Source: a virus
Virus record (IMG/VR): IMGVR_UViG_3300023174_000084
Coordinates: 51,581 to 115,580 of that record
Direction: 5' to 3' (one strand)
DNA: 64,000 nt
Both the position numbers and the translations under genes were made by a program. Below, piece after piece: positions 17,980 through 28,116 of this stretch. The notes under the pieces were generated by a model. The model did no database searches and had not been told where the DNA came from. It saw nothing but the letters and a program-made list of their open reading frames with translations. The stretch's first letter is position 1; each line of letters starts with the position of its first letter.

Positions 17980-18542
17980 TGTGTAAATACTCCGTAATAT
18001 GCTCTACCATAACAACCAGATTCAGATAGTGTTGTTATCATACCTCTAGCTCCAATCCATTCATTTAAATTCTTTTCTGTAAGTTCGTGTGGATGGCCAT
18101 CATGTGCTGGTATATCAATCCATTCAAACAATCTTAATGTTGGTGCCGCTGCTTTGGCATTGGCAATAATTTTACCTGGATCTATTGCATGTTGCATACA
18201 ATTATAAATCCAAACTTCATCCCAACCTCTTTCTACAACCTCTTCACCAGGTTTAATATCAACATCTATATTATGAAAAGCATATCTCATTAATGTCCAT
18301 TCAGGATATTCTATAGGATCAACAACTTTACCTTTTTTTAAGTTGATTGTTTTTAATAACATTGAAGTTGGACCACCACCAATATCTAAAATTGATTTAT
18401 TAAAAACATTAAATGAATAATGTTCTCTGTGTAATCCCATTAATTTACCATAGATGTAATGCTTTTGATCTTCATCAAATGTATTACAACAATTTCCCCA
18501 ATAATCTTTTTCAAATTCATAATCTTCCATAATTATACCCAT
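17976..18542 (-). CDS. SAM-dependent methyltransferase-like protein
   Basis: The 188-residue protein has a class I methyltransferase core: motif I ILDIGGGPTS (51-60), the acidic end of strand 2 at VVDP (Asp75), and a VWIYNCMQHAIDP segment matching the motif IV region of small-molecule methyltransferases. Two starts are possible; ATG 18542 has a GAAGG site and overlaps the previous stop by 10 bases, while ATG 18530 has none. It is coupled to the oxygenase upstream and the glycosyltransferase downstream, so the three act as one module. The substrate is unknown; sugar O-methylation would fit (inference). Confidence 0.75.
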   Translation of the reverse strand: MGIIMEDYEFEKDYWGNCCNTFDEDQKHYIYGKLMGLHREHYSFNVFNKSILDIGGGPTSMLLKTINLKKGKVVDPIEYPEWTLMRYAFHNIDVDIKPGEEVVERGWDEVWIYNCMQHAIDPGKIIANAKAAAPTLRLFEWIDIPAHDGHPHELTEKNLNEWIGARGMITTLSESGCYGRAYYGVFTQ

Positions 18543-19108
18543 TTAGGACCTTCAAACCAAACTGCAATAGAATATCTTGTACCTTTTGTTACTGGATGTG
18601 CTTGATGTGGAATAAAAGATGGAATGAAAATTGCTGTACCTTGTTGACGAATTTCTTCTTTATTTGGATATTGGCCACAAGTTAAATCAAAAATTTCAAA
18701 ATCACCACCTTCATATTCATCTGGATCGGATAATTGAATAAGACAAGTTAATTTTCTGTGATATGAATCATTATTAATCCAGAATACATCATGATGTTTT
18801 TTATATTCTCCTTGATAAGAAGAATCATATTCAGCTAGTTGAATAAAAGATAGATTGGTAATATGAAAATTGAACCATTCACGGTTCGCTTGAATACCCA
18901 TTTTCCAAATTTCTTCAAAAAGAAATTGAAAGTCTGGATCATTTGATTGAACAAAACGAACTTTACTTCTTCGCCAATTATTATCTAAAGTGTTACCATC
19001 AACACCTAATACAGCATCTTTAGAAGATTTTTTTAAACCTAAATCAAGAATTTTTTGGCAAGTTTCTTTTGAGAAATGCTTGCCAAAATAACACCATTCA
19101 CCTTTCAT
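18533..19108 (-). CDS. 2-oxoglutarate/Fe(II)-dependent dioxygenase (PKHD/prolyl-hydroxylase-like)
   Basis: The 191-residue protein has the double-stranded beta-helix signature: iron ligands His105-x-Asp107 (HHDVFW), distal His168, and 2OG-binding Arg178 in HQAHPVTKGTR, the H-x3-PVT-x-G-x-R pattern of PKHD-type hydroxylases. The segment GGDFEIF (134-140) is also typical. T4-like marine phages often carry such enzymes with unknown targets. Here it is the first gene of a three-enzyme group next to collagen-like fibres, so hydroxylation of fibre residues or of a sugar is a testable idea. An AATAAATA octamer lies 29 bases upstream. Confidence 0.88.
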   Translation of the reverse strand: MKGEWCYFGKHFSKETCQKILDLGLKKSSKDAVLGVDGNTLDNNWRRSKVRFVQSNDPDFQFLFEEIWKMGIQANREWFNFHITNLSFIQLAEYDSSYQGEYKKHHDVFWINNDSYHRKLTCLIQLSDPDEYEGGDFEIFDLTCGQYPNKEEIRQQGTAIFIPSFIPHQAHPVTKGTRYSIAVWFEGPKWV

Positions 19109-19137
19109 AACAACCTCACTTATTTACATGATAAAAC

Positions 19138-19145
19138 TATTTATT
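19138..19145 (-). promoter_or_regulatory. Late-like promoter octamer AATAAATA before the enzyme trio
   Basis: AATAAATA is fused to the TAA stop of the giant fibre gene (TAATAAATAG) and ends 29 bases before the dioxygenase ATG. It suggests that the oxygenase, methyltransferase and glycosyltransferase genes are late genes expressed with the virion proteins. Confidence 0.55.
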
Positions 19146-22100
19146 ATAAGTCCACTACAGTTCTGAGTAACTTAACTGTTGAAACAGCATTTGTTCCAGT
19201 AAACAACAACCGAACTGTTCCACCAGAAATATCAGCATCAAAAGTTCCTAAAGAAGAATTGGTTATTACTTCACCATACTGTGCTAAGAATACTGTTGTA
19301 CCATTATGCACTAAATTCAGTTCAATAATATGATATTCTATTCCAGAAGAAATCTGCACAAAATATTTTGCTGAACGATAAGTGGTTGTTGGCCATGCAT
19401 CAACAGAAATTTGTGAAGTGGACGATGTGGTAAATGTATTACTTGTTGTGTCTACTTCAGCCAAACTAATTGTAGTTGCACCAAGCGTTGTTACACCAGT
19501 CAACGAACCACTCATAGTGTCGCCAGACTTTAATACAGTAGAGAACGCTCTTGTGTTAGCTGTATTAGCTTGTATATAAGCAGAAGATGCAAAGTCATTA
19601 ACTGCTATAATATTGGTATTCTGTGTTAAATCCACACCTTGTATAATGCTGATGGCTGAATTTTGTGCCAAATCCACACCTTCAATAATGGATATTCTAG
19701 TATTTTGTCCAGCATCAACACCTTGAATAATCGTAATTGCACCTGCATTGGTGTTCGCTTGTACAAAAGCACCAGCAGCATAGTTATTAACTGCTGTAAT
19801 ATTAGTATTTTGTGTTAAATCCACACCTTGAATAATAGCTATCGCATCAGCATTAGTATTTGCTTTATTAAATGCACCAGCAGCATAGTTATTAACTGCT
19901 GTAATATTAGTATTTTGAGTAAGGTCTACACCTTGAATAATACTAATAGCTGAGTTCTGTGCTAAATCAACACCTTCAATAATAGACATTCTAGTATTTT
20001 GACTGGTATTAACACCTTGTGCATATGTTAATATATTTGTTTGACCGGAATATACTGCATCCGCATAAACATTACCAGCAACACCAACACCACCAATAAC
20101 TTGTAATGATCCTGTTGAGTTTGATGAACTTGGATTATTAGATTTAATTACTAAATTGTTAGCAGAAGTAAATCTAGCAACTTCATTCTCAGTATTAATT
20201 CCATTTACTGCAAATATAATATCATTTTGAAGTTGTGTTCCAAGTATTAAATCGCCACCACCTGTATTAGCTTTTCCAGAAACAAACAAATAACCATCGT
20301 TTGGTCCTAAAAGGCTAAAACCTGGATAATTATAGTTACTACCTGCAAGACCTAAATCTAGATAACCATCTATAATTGATCCGTTGTCTGCGGTTATAAA
20401 ATAATCACCAGAAGAATTTGCACCAGAATTAATATTTTGTATTTGGAGTGCAGCATAACCATCATAATCAGCAGCTAAATTCATTACTGTTTGTGGTTCA
20501 ATGAGATAACCTGTTGGAATACCAGCATACAAAGCATTGAAACCATTAGCCGCATAACCAAAGAATTGGCCAGTATTACCTGTAACTTGCACAGAAGTAA
20601 CATTACCTACAAATGAAACGTTACCATTGACAGTTAAATCGTTTGTAACAGTAACGGAACCAGTAATTGTGCCACCAGAAGAACTAAACTTACTGTTGGC
20701 GGCACTATAAGCACCAGCAGCCAGACCATTAGCACCGTTAGCAGTATTAAATGCTGACTGAGCAAAATTATTAACGGCAGTAATATTATTATTCTGTGTT
20801 AAATCCACACCTTGTATAATGCTGATGGCACCAGCATTGGTGTTTGCTTGTGCATATGCAGAAGCCGCATAGTTGTTTACCGCTGTAATATTAGTTGCAT
20901 TTGTGTTTGCTTGGTTATAAGCACCAGCAGCCAGACCATTAGCACCATTGGCTGTGTTATAAGCTGATTGAGCAAAATTATTAACGGCAGTAATATTGGT
21001 ATTTTGAGTAAGGTCTACACCTTGAATAATACTGATAGCTGAATTTTGTGCTAAATCCACACCTTGAATACCAGCAATTTGAGTATTCTGTGTTAAATCT
21101 ACACCTTGAATAATACTGATAGCTGAATTTTGTGCTAAATCCACACCTTGAATACCAGCAATTTGAGTATTCTGTGTTAAATCTACACCTTGAATTATTG
21201 AAATGTTACTGGCATTTGTATTTGCTTGTGCATAAGCACCAGCAGCCAGACCATTAGCACCGTTAGCAGTATTAAATGCTGACTGAGTAAATTGATTTAC
21301 AGCATTAGAAGAATCAAAAGCTGCATTTGCTTTATTATAAGCATTTCCAGCAATTATTTCTACTTGAGTTGTGTATGAATATGCTGTATTAGCTTGATTA
21401 TAAGCAGAAGCAGCAAATTGGTTTACTTCTGTAATTCTGGTGTTCTGACCTAAATCTACACTTTGAATAATGCTAATAGTAGTATTTTGGTCACTATTAA
21501 TGGTCTCAATAGAATTTAGACGTGTATTTTGTGTGGCATCCACACCTTGTATAATTGTTATAACACCTGCATTGGTGTTTGCTTGGTTATAAGCACCAGC
21601 AGCCAATCCATTGGCACCATTGGCAGTATTGAAAGCACCAGCAGCTAAACCATTGGCACCATTAGCAGTATTATAAGCTGACTGAGCAAAATTGTTAACC
21701 TCTGTAATTGTGGTATTTTGGCCTAAATTTACAGCTTGAATAATAGCAATAGAACCAGCATTTGTATTTGCTAAAGCAAAAGCAGAATTTACCCTACCTG
21801 TATCAGCAATTCTAAAGAAATTTGTGCCATCATTAGTGAATTCCCACGCATGGTCTGTTTCACTCCATTTCAATACTGTGTTCGTTTCACTTCCACGATT
21901 AACTTCAATACCAGCATCAAGTGTTGGAACACCAGTTACATTTGAATTCAATGTAATGATGTTATCTTTAACATGTAATTGTTCTGTATTTGCGTAGAAT
22001 GTTGTTCCAGTAACACTTAAATTACCAGTAACATTTACATCACCAGAGATTGTTCCACCAGAAGAATTAAATTTACTATTGGCTGTGTTGTAAGCACTAG

Positions 22101-24216
22101 CAGCAAATTGATTTACTTCTGTAATTCTGGTGTTCTGACCTAAATCTACACCTTGTATGACAGCGATAGCACCAGCATTGGTGTTTGCTTGGTTATAAGC
22201 ACCGGCAGCCAGACCGTTAGCACCATTGGCAGTATTATAAGCACTAGCGGCAAATTGATTTACTAAATTACTAGAATTATAGGCAGATTGTGCTAAAGCT
22301 CTTGCCACATTATCTGTTGCAGATCCGACTGATAGTGTGTTTGCAAAAGCAAAAGCAGCTTGAGCTATGCCAGTTCCAGTATTTGCTTGGTTATAAGCAC
22401 CGGCAGCCAGACCATTAGCACCGTTAGCAGTATTAAATGCCGATTGTGCAAATTGATTTACGGCATTAGATGAAGCAAAAGCGGCATTAGCTCTATCATA
22501 GGCATTATTTGCTTTATTTGAAATATCGCCTGTTGATGGTACACTTGAACCAGAAATAACAAAATCTGAAGCACCAGTTATAACTAATTGACCATTATTG
22601 TTACTTAAAACTATGTTATCAATATCAACAGAACCTGGACCAACATATAAACTATGCCAACGTTTAGTTGAACTTCCTAAGTATTGTGTATTGGTTATTG
22701 AAGGTAAAGCATTACCATAAAATATTGTGGATAAATCGTCATTAAATTGTATAACAACATTTGATTCTTCTTGTCCGCCAGCAACAATTTTGGTGTGTTG
22801 ACCTGTAGTATCAGACAAGGTACCAATAATTAAATTGCCACCAACTTGACCTGTGTTACCTTGTACCAATAAAAAACCATCTAATGGATATAAAACACCA
22901 TCTGATGCTTGAGAGTTTTGTATACCTAAATCAATATAAAATGTGGTGTCTGTACCAACATCTGCCGTTACAACAAAGTCTGCTGATCCATTTGGATCAA
23001 TATTTTCAGCATTTATTTGAACATAAGTTGCAGCATTACCAGTGAACTGTGCAATTAAATCCGGCAGAGGTGTGGAGAGTTGTGGAGAAATACCAGCATA
23101 TAATTTATTACTTATATATGCATTGGATGTATTAGACCATTCTGTTGTATTGATCGAACCATTAATGATTAGATTGCCATTTAATGTTTGATTTCCTGAA
23201 TTTTGTAATGAAGTATTTGCTTTATTAAATGCACCAGAAGCCAGACCATTAGCACCATTGGCTGTATTGAAAGCACCAGCAGCCAGTCCGTTTGCGCCAT
23301 TTGCGGTGTTAAATGCTGATTGGGCAAATTGATTTACGGGAGTAATGTTTGTTGCAACGTAAGATTGAGAGGCTATAGTTTCATCATTTTGTAAATCATC
23401 TGTGTATTCCCAAGTTTTGTTAGCTTCATTCCAATAAATTAAAACATTATTTGCTGTACCACGGTCGACTTCGATACCAGCATCAAATACTGGAGCTCCA
23501 ACAGTATTTGCGTTTAGAGTTATAAAACTATCATCAACATTAATATTGGTAACATTTGCATAAAATGTTTGACCGGTTACTGTTAAGTTGCCAGTAACGG
23601 ATACATCTCCTGAAATTGTTCCTCCAGAAGAATTAAATTTACTATTGGCAGTATTAAATGCTGACTGAGTAAATTGATTTACAGCTGTAATTGTGTTGTT
23701 CTGGCCTAAATTTACACCTTGAATAATTGCAATGGCAGTATTCTGGTCTACATTAACGGTCTCAATAGAATTTAATCTAGTGTTCTGAGTATTATCAACA
23801 CTCTCAATGATAGACATCCGAGTGTTCTGGTCTTGATTGACTGTTTCGATAGAACCTAAACGGACGTTCTGTGTTAAGTTTACACCTTGAATAATGGAAA
23901 TTGAGCCAGCATTAGTATTTGCTTGGTTATAAGCACCAGCAGCTAGACCATTAGCACCATTGGCTGTATTATAAGATGACTGAGTAAATTGATTTACAGC
24001 TGTAATTGTGTTGTTTTGACTAGTGTTTATACCTTGAATAATGGATAAATTGGCATCAAACTGTGTTTTGTTGATGATATAATTACCACCGACCGTAACA
24101 TTATCATGAACGGTAAGAGTTTTCTGATCGGTATCAACGGTAACTTCTCCAACTGCTCCCGTAAATACAGCAGTTTGTGCTGTATTACCTCTTCTAAGTT
24201 GTAATTGTGTGGCCAT
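19144..24216 (-). CDS. Giant repetitive tail fibre (1,690 aa)
   Basis: The N-terminus (MATQLQLRRGNTAQTAVFTG, then AVGEVTVDTDQ) is a common phage fibre head domain. The body alternates two repeat types: IIQGVDLxQNT units (14-residue, heptad-compatible) and NQFAQSAYNTANGANGLAAGA units. Between these sit two copies of a FYAN...ITLN...DAGIEV-RG domain (about 220-280 and 745-800) and two copies of a GNxxxYIDLG...DGYLxVxG domain. The C-terminal ~110 residues (YRSAKYFVQISSGIEYHIIE) match the end of the next upstream fibre and probably form the trimer tip. It is likely a long trimeric fibre for host binding (inference). Confidence 0.88.
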   Translation of the reverse strand: MATQLQLRRGNTAQTAVFTGAVGEVTVDTDQKTLTVHDNVTVGGNYIINKTQFDANLSIIQGINTSQNNTITAVNQFTQSSYNTANGANGLAAGAYNQANTNAGSISIIQGVNLTQNVRLGSIETVNQDQNTRMSIIESVDNTQNTRLNSIETVNVDQNTAIAIIQGVNLGQNNTITAVNQFTQSAFNTANSKFNSSGGTISGDVSVTGNLTVTGQTFYANVTNINVDDSFITLNANTVGAPVFDAGIEVDRGTANNVLIYWNEANKTWEYTDDLQNDETIASQSYVATNITPVNQFAQSAFNTANGANGLAAGAFNTANGANGLASGAFNKANTSLQNSGNQTLNGNLIINGSINTTEWSNTSNAYISNKLYAGISPQLSTPLPDLIAQFTGNAATYVQINAENIDPNGSADFVVTADVGTDTTFYIDLGIQNSQASDGVLYPLDGFLLVQGNTGQVGGNLIIGTLSDTTGQHTKIVAGGQEESNVVIQFNDDLSTIFYGNALPSITNTQYLGSSTKRWHSLYVGPGSVDIDNIVLSNNNGQLVITGASDFVISGSSVPSTGDISNKANNAYDRANAAFASSNAVNQFAQSAFNTANGANGLAAGAYNQANTGTGIAQAAFAFANTLSVGSATDNVARALAQSAYNSSNLVNQFAASAYNTANGANGLAAGAYNQANTNAGAIAVIQGVDLGQNTRITEVNQFAASAYNTANSKFNSSGGTISGDVNVTGNLSVTGTTFYANTEQLHVKDNIITLNSNVTGVPTLDAGIEVNRGSETNTVLKWSETDHAWEFTNDGTNFFRIADTGRVNSAFALANTNAGSIAIIQAVNLGQNTTITEVNNFAQSAYNTANGANGLAAGAFNTANGANGLAAGAYNQANTNAGVITIIQGVDATQNTRLNSIETINSDQNTTISIIQSVDLGQNTRITEVNQFAASAYNQANTAYSYTTQVEIIAGNAYNKANAAFDSSNAVNQFTQSAFNTANGANGLAAGAYAQANTNASNISIIQGVDLTQNTQIAGIQGVDLAQNSAISIIQGVDLTQNTQIAGIQGVDLAQNSAISIIQGVDLTQNTNITAVNNFAQSAYNTANGANGLAAGAYNQANTNATNITAVNNYAASAYAQANTNAGAISIIQGVDLTQNNNITAVNNFAQSAFNTANGANGLAAGAYSAANSKFSSSGGTITGSVTVTNDLTVNGNVSFVGNVTSVQVTGNTGQFFGYAANGFNALYAGIPTGYLIEPQTVMNLAADYDGYAALQIQNINSGANSSGDYFITADNGSIIDGYLDLGLAGSNYNYPGFSLLGPNDGYLFVSGKANTGGGDLILGTQLQNDIIFAVNGINTENEVARFTSANNLVIKSNNPSSSNSTGSLQVIGGVGVAGNVYADAVYSGQTNILTYAQGVNTSQNTRMSIIEGVDLAQNSAISIIQGVDLTQNTNITAVNNYAAGAFNKANTNADAIAIIQGVDLTQNTNITAVNNYAAGAFVQANTNAGAITIIQGVDAGQNTRISIIEGVDLAQNSAISIIQGVDLTQNTNIIAVNDFASSAYIQANTANTRAFSTVLKSGDTMSGSLTGVTTLGATTISLAEVDTTSNTFTTSSTSQISVDAWPTTTYRSAKYFVQISSGIEYHIIELNLVHNGTTVFLAQYGEVITNSSLGTFDADISGGTVRLLFTGTNAVSTVKLLRTVVDL
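19560..24050 (-). repeat. Modular IIQGVD / ANGANGLAAGA coding repeats
   Basis: Dozens of ~42-base units encode IIQGVDLTQNT-type 14-mers, interleaved with ~60-75-base units encoding SAYNTANGANGLAAGAYNQA. Related copies occur in the fibres at 28935-30929, 38805-41414 and 46787-48016. The DNA similarity offers many sites for recombination that would lengthen or shorten fibres. Confidence 0.9.
21014..21181 (-). repeat. Exact 84-bp tandem duplication
   Basis: Positions 21014-21097 and 21098-21181 are identical over all 84 bases, encoding two 28-residue units (IQGVDLTQNTQIAG plus IQGVDLAQNSAISI). Exact identity, against divergence elsewhere in the repeat field, points to a very recent duplication. 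Confidence 0.93.
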
Positions 24217-24245
24217 GTTTTATCCTAAAATTCTAATTTATATAC

Positions 24246-24253
24246 TATTTATT
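24246..24253 (-). promoter_or_regulatory. Late-like promoter octamer AATAAATA before the giant fibre
   Basis: The TAA stop of the upstream fibre continues as TAATAAATAG; the octamer ends 29 bases before the giant fibre ATG. Same arrangement as at 19138 and 28109. Confidence 0.55.
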
Positions 24254-25322
24254 ACGCCAAGGATCCATAATCGAAAGAATCTGTAACTGGTTGATCATCA
24301 AAACCAGCATCAAAAATAATTGTAACTGGTTGGCCAATATAACCCAAATCAGCAGAAGGAACATCAGGAATGTTTGATGACTGAGCGATTGCATTTCTAA
24401 TAAATGTTACAGTTGTACCATCTACGGAAGGCGTAAACAACAACCTTACATTATTTCCAACAATGTCTGATGAAAAACTTCCTAAAGAATTTAAAGAATA
24501 TACTTCACCAAAAACTGAAGTAAAAGTGTTACTTCCACTTTGCAATATATTTAAATTTAATATGTGATACGATAAGCCAGATTCAATTTGTAATTGGTAG
24601 AAAGCACTTCTGTAAACTAATTTGGAAAAAGAATCAATTGTAACCTGACTTGTTCCTGTAGCATTATAACTTTTTGATGATATATTTGAATTTGCCGTTA
24701 CATCTAAAGATTTAACATTTAATACACCTGTACTCGGATTAAATGTTAAATTATTATTTGAGGTGAATAAAGTATTTGTGTTACCAGAAGTATTATTGGC
24801 AAAGTTAATATAGTAAACATTATTTGAACTATTATCATTTACAATCTCTAAAGATCCACCAGATCCACTAGGTCCAGTTGGTCCAGTTGGTCCTGTGGCA
24901 CCTTCAGATCCACTAGGTCCAGTTGGTCCTGTGGCACCTTGAGATCCACTAGGTCCAGTAGGTCCAGTAGGTCCAGTTGGTCCAGTTGGTCCAGTTGGTC
25001 CTGTGGCACCTGTTGTACTCGATGCAGTTGCATTAATTGTGATTGTTTTTGTTACGGTGCAGGCTGAAATGGTAATATTATTACCGGCTGCAATAGATAG
25101 AGTATCTGTTGGTGATGTTGCAAGAATTAACGAACTATTTGCGTTGATAGTTGCAAATGAGTCGGTTGTTGAACCACTTTGAATAAAAGTGATTGTATTA
25201 TTAGAATTGCGATAATACAGTTTTCCATCAGCGTAGTTTAACGCCAACTCACCATATTCTAGTGAAGAAGGTACATTACCTGTTACGCCTGATTTTTTTA
25301 CCTGTAATATTGTATTTGCCAT
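24252..25322 (-). CDS. Tail fibre with short collagen-like segment
   Basis: The 356-residue protein has a fibre head ([20 protein letters not shown], then [19 protein letters not shown]), a short Gly-X-Y collagen segment (105-156; GPTGPTG and [10 protein letters not shown] units), and a C-terminal beta domain ([20 protein letters not shown] to VRLLFTP) shared with the end of the giant fibre. It ends with a 35-residue tail containing [12 protein letters not shown]. There is no S74 chaperone, so trimerisation probably relies on the shared C-terminal domain. It lies 6 bases after the coiled-coil gene. Confidence 0.85.
   Translation of the reverse strand: MANTILQVKKSGVTGNVPSSLEYGELALNYADGKLYYRNSNNTITFIQSGSTTDSFATINANSSLILATSPTDTLSIAAGNNITISACTVTKTITINATASSTTGATGPTGPTGPTGPTGPTGPSGSQGATGPTGPSGSEGATGPTGPTGPSGSGGSLEIVNDNSSNNVYYINFANNTSGNTNTLFTSNNNLTFNPSTGVLNVKSLDVTANSNISSKSYNATGTSQVTIDSFSKLVYRSAFYQLQIESGLSYHILNLNILQSGSNTFTSVFGEVYSLNSLGSFSSDIVGNNVRLLFTPSVDGTTVTFIRNAIAQSSNIPDVPSADLGYIGQPVTIIFDAGFDDQPVTDSFDYGSLA
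24855..25010 (-). repeat. Short collagen-like repeat
   Basis: About 17 Gly-X-Y triplets (GPTGPT, then [19 protein letters not shown]), a third collagen tract in the same fibre cluster. Confidence 0.85.
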
Positions 25323-25328
25323 CTACTT

Positions 25329-25904
25329 TTAAAAACTTCCGCCATCTTTCGTTATATCGTCTATTAAAGGTAAAACTGACGACTGATTTGTTATTTCTAA
25401 ATCTTTATCTTTTTCTTCGTCTAATTTTTTACGCTTGGCAGGAGTTAATTGCAAATACTCAATTTGATCATTCAGTTTTTTAATTTTTAATTCATATTCA
25501 TCATGAGTTTTTTTATGATTCTCACGTTCTTTATTTAATTCATTTCTAAAAGTGTCAAGATGATTTACTTGATGTTTAACATTTTCATATTCATTTTTTA
25601 AATTATTTAAGTCATTTAACTGTTTTTCTAATTCACCAATTCTTTCTAAATGACCTCTAATAACATTTTCTAAGTTTAAAATTTTAGAATCAGACTCTTG
25701 ATTTTTATTACTTTTAATCAATTCCAATTCATTTTTTAAATTTTCAATAATTTTTTCAAATTCATTATTTTTTTTAACCTGTTCATTAATAACATCTTCA
25801 GTAACTCGTGCATTAGCTTGTAGAGATATATTCCTAATGACTGCATCTGTCATTGTACCGGTCAATACCTCTACATAATAATTCAAATATTTTTCATTTC
25901 CCAT
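25329..25904 (-). CDS. Coiled-coil structural protein ending in DGGSF
   Basis: The 191-residue protein is not a recognised family. Residues ~40-165 are a continuous coiled coil rich in Glu, Lys, Asn and Leu (for example LENVIRGHLERIGELEKQLN). It starts with MGNEKYLNYYVEVLTGTMTD and ends in KDGGSF. Similar C-terminal DGG/DAG-x-F endings occur on the next three upstream proteins in the array, which suggests a common partner. It sits among fibre genes and is probably a fibre-associated rod or chaperone (inference). An AATAGGAG site precedes the ATG. Confidence 0.7.
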   Translation of the reverse strand: MGNEKYLNYYVEVLTGTMTDAVIRNISLQANARVTEDVINEQVKKNNEFEKIIENLKNELELIKSNKNQESDSKILNLENVIRGHLERIGELEKQLNDLNNLKNEYENVKHQVNHLDTFRNELNKERENHKKTHDEYELKIKKLNDQIEYLQLTPAKRKKLDEEKDKDLEITNQSSVLPLIDDITKDGGSF

Positions 25905-25942
25905 TTCAAACTCCTATTATAAAAAAATTATATAGTCATGAA

Positions 25943-28063
25943 TTAAAACTGACCTCCATCTAATGCTGTTGTCCAAACTGGAACACCAGCATTAGTAACG
26001 GTTAATATCTGATTAGACCAAGTTTGATCCGCAATACCGGCCGCAGCTGTTACTCCTAAATTACCTGTTCCATTACCGTATGTAATACCGTTTTGTGTAA
26101 TCGTGGATAGACCTGTACCACCTTGTCCAACAGTTAATCCTGAAATTGCACCAACTGTAGCAGCAGTGAATCTTCCAAATCCATCAACAGTAATCGATGT
26201 AATTGTATTATTGGAAGTTAAAGTGCCTGTTTGAGTGTATGTGGTATTTGCTAATGAAGCAATTTTTGTGCCATCAAAATATGTAATTTGATTATTAGTA
26301 AATGATGTACCGTTAGTACCACCACGATTTATTGGTAACGTACCTGAAGTAATTGCAGAAGCATCAATTGCAATAGATGTATTTGATACAGCAACAACAC
26401 GGCCATATACATCAGTTGAAAATGCAGCAACAGAAGAGGCTGAACCAAAGGTTTGACCAACAGCAACACTAGAGTTAGCGATTTGTGTTAAACCATTTAC
26501 ACCAGAACCAATAACAATTTGGCCAGAAGTGAATGATGTTTTACCTGTACCACCATTTGGTACTGTGAGAGCATTGGTGAGTGTTAATGTGTTTGCAGTA
26601 ATTGTATCAACTTGTAGGTCGTCAATTACAATATCACCAGTGACAACCAAATTACCAGTAACAGTTAAATTATCATCAATTGTTACTATGCCTGTTGAAG
26701 ATGTAATCGTACCAGGTAGGTTTAATACACCATCGTCTCCAAATGTCCAAAAATGAGCATTGTTTGCACGAATGTATACTTCTTTTGTAGCATCACTTAC
26801 TTGAACATTAGTTTGTTCACCACCCAAATATAATTCAGCACTAGAGGCATCAATTGTACCACCAGCACGAACATGAATATGATTTGGTGCTGTTGGATCA
26901 AGAATGATGTATTGGTCATTGACACCTGGACCATAATTGACACTTGGTGCTAATAAGAGTGTGTTGTTGGTTGTGTCACCAAAAATACGGTTTGCAACAT
27001 ATATTGTATTGGCTTGAACCGTGTTACCAATTGTGTTGCCTTTAAAATATGCTGCATGAACATTGGCTTCACGATATGATGGGTCACTTAGGTTGATGTT
27101 ATTGTTTGCATCAAGTTCACCAGTATAACCTTGGAAGAAATGATATTCTTTTGTGCCGGCATCACGAATCAAACCTGTGTGAGCATTTGAACCATCATTG
27201 TAGTGTGAGGCAAAACCAATATCAAATGTGTCGGAGAAATAGTTTCCTGTACCTAAAAGAAGTAATGGATCTTCAATTTCAAATTGGTCAATGGCAAATG
27301 TTGTAGTATTACCAAATACAAATAAGTTACCTGTTACAGTTAAATCATTGTTTGCACCAATCGTCAATCCTGTATTAATTGTCTGTGTACCACCAGTAAA
27401 TGCGTTAGCACGAACAACAGTATTATCAACATCAAAAGTTACTGTGTCGGTTGCACTTGCAACAGAAGTAATACCGGCACCACCAACGAGTGTTAGTGTG
27501 TCACCACCAGAAACGGTTTGTGATGCACCAGAATCGGCTGCAACAGTAAATGATGTAGAAATTGCTGCAGTTGTAACATTCATTACACGGCCGTTAGCGG
27601 CCACTTGAATGACTGGAATTGCCGTTGTGGATCCATAGGTACCAGCACCAAGACTAGGAACCGCATCGAGAGAAGCGTTAAGTATCACATCACCGGTACC
27701 ATTAAAGGAAACAGCCGATGCGGTGATATCACCACCATCAATTGAGAAATTTCTAGAGTTCTCTAATTGAAGAGCAGCATTTGCGGTACCTTGAATAGTA
27801 CCAATAATGTTTGCAGTAATAAAGTTAAAGGATGCATTACCAGTTGCATCTCGTTTAACAATTGTTGAAGGAGTTGCTTGGCTCGTAGCATTATCAATTT
27901 GAGATGTATAATATTGACCACCAACATTGACAACACCATTGCCAGTAGGAGAACCAATAAAAATAGTATTTGAAGCGTAAGAATATGCTAATTCACCAGC
28001 AAGTAATGATCCTGGTCTTCCAACTGAATTGGAACGTTTGATTAAAATGTTGGTATTTGCCAT
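25943..28063 (-). CDS. Tail fibre protein (706 aa) ending in DGGQF
   Basis: The N-terminal head MANTNILIKRSNSVGRPGSL continuing LAGELAYSYASNTIFIG is almost the same as the 65-residue mini-protein upstream. The body is Asn/Thr/Gly-rich beta structure, with FVFGNTTTFAIDQFEIEDPL (about 245-265), an LGTGNYFSDTFDIGFASHYN segment, and repeated VTVDGFGRFTAATVG/DVYGRVVAVSNTSI-like motifs typical of phage fibres. The end is TTALDGGQF. No enzymatic motif is seen. A late-like octamer lies 45 bases upstream. Probably a baseplate-attached fibre. Confidence 0.83.
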   Translation of the reverse strand: MANTNILIKRSNSVGRPGSLLAGELAYSYASNTIFIGSPTGNGVVNVGGQYYTSQIDNATSQATPSTIVKRDATGNASFNFITANIIGTIQGTANAALQLENSRNFSIDGGDITASAVSFNGTGDVILNASLDAVPSLGAGTYGSTTAIPVIQVAANGRVMNVTTAAISTSFTVAADSGASQTVSGGDTLTLVGGAGITSVASATDTVTFDVDNTVVRANAFTGGTQTINTGLTIGANNDLTVTGNLFVFGNTTTFAIDQFEIEDPLLLLGTGNYFSDTFDIGFASHYNDGSNAHTGLIRDAGTKEYHFFQGYTGELDANNNINLSDPSYREANVHAAYFKGNTIGNTVQANTIYVANRIFGDTTNNTLLLAPSVNYGPGVNDQYIILDPTAPNHIHVRAGGTIDASSAELYLGGEQTNVQVSDATKEVYIRANNAHFWTFGDDGVLNLPGTITSSTGIVTIDDNLTVTGNLVVTGDIVIDDLQVDTITANTLTLTNALTVPNGGTGKTSFTSGQIVIGSGVNGLTQIANSSVAVGQTFGSASSVAAFSTDVYGRVVAVSNTSIAIDASAITSGTLPINRGGTNGTSFTNNQITYFDGTKIASLANTTYTQTGTLTSNNTITSITVDGFGRFTAATVGAISGLTVGQGGTGLSTITQNGITYGNGTGNLGVTAAAGIADQTWSNQILTVTNAGVPVWTTALDGGQF

Positions 28064-28108
28064 TTATTTTCTCTCTTTTATTATGTTTAATGTTTTACTA
28101 CTTTGATC

Positions 28109-28116
28109 TATTTATT
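28109..28116 (-). promoter_or_regulatory. Late-like promoter octamer AATAAATA before the 706-aa fibre
   Basis: The stop codon of the 65-residue gene continues as TAATAAATAG; the octamer ends 45 bases before the next ATG in a 51-base gap. Confidence 0.5.
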
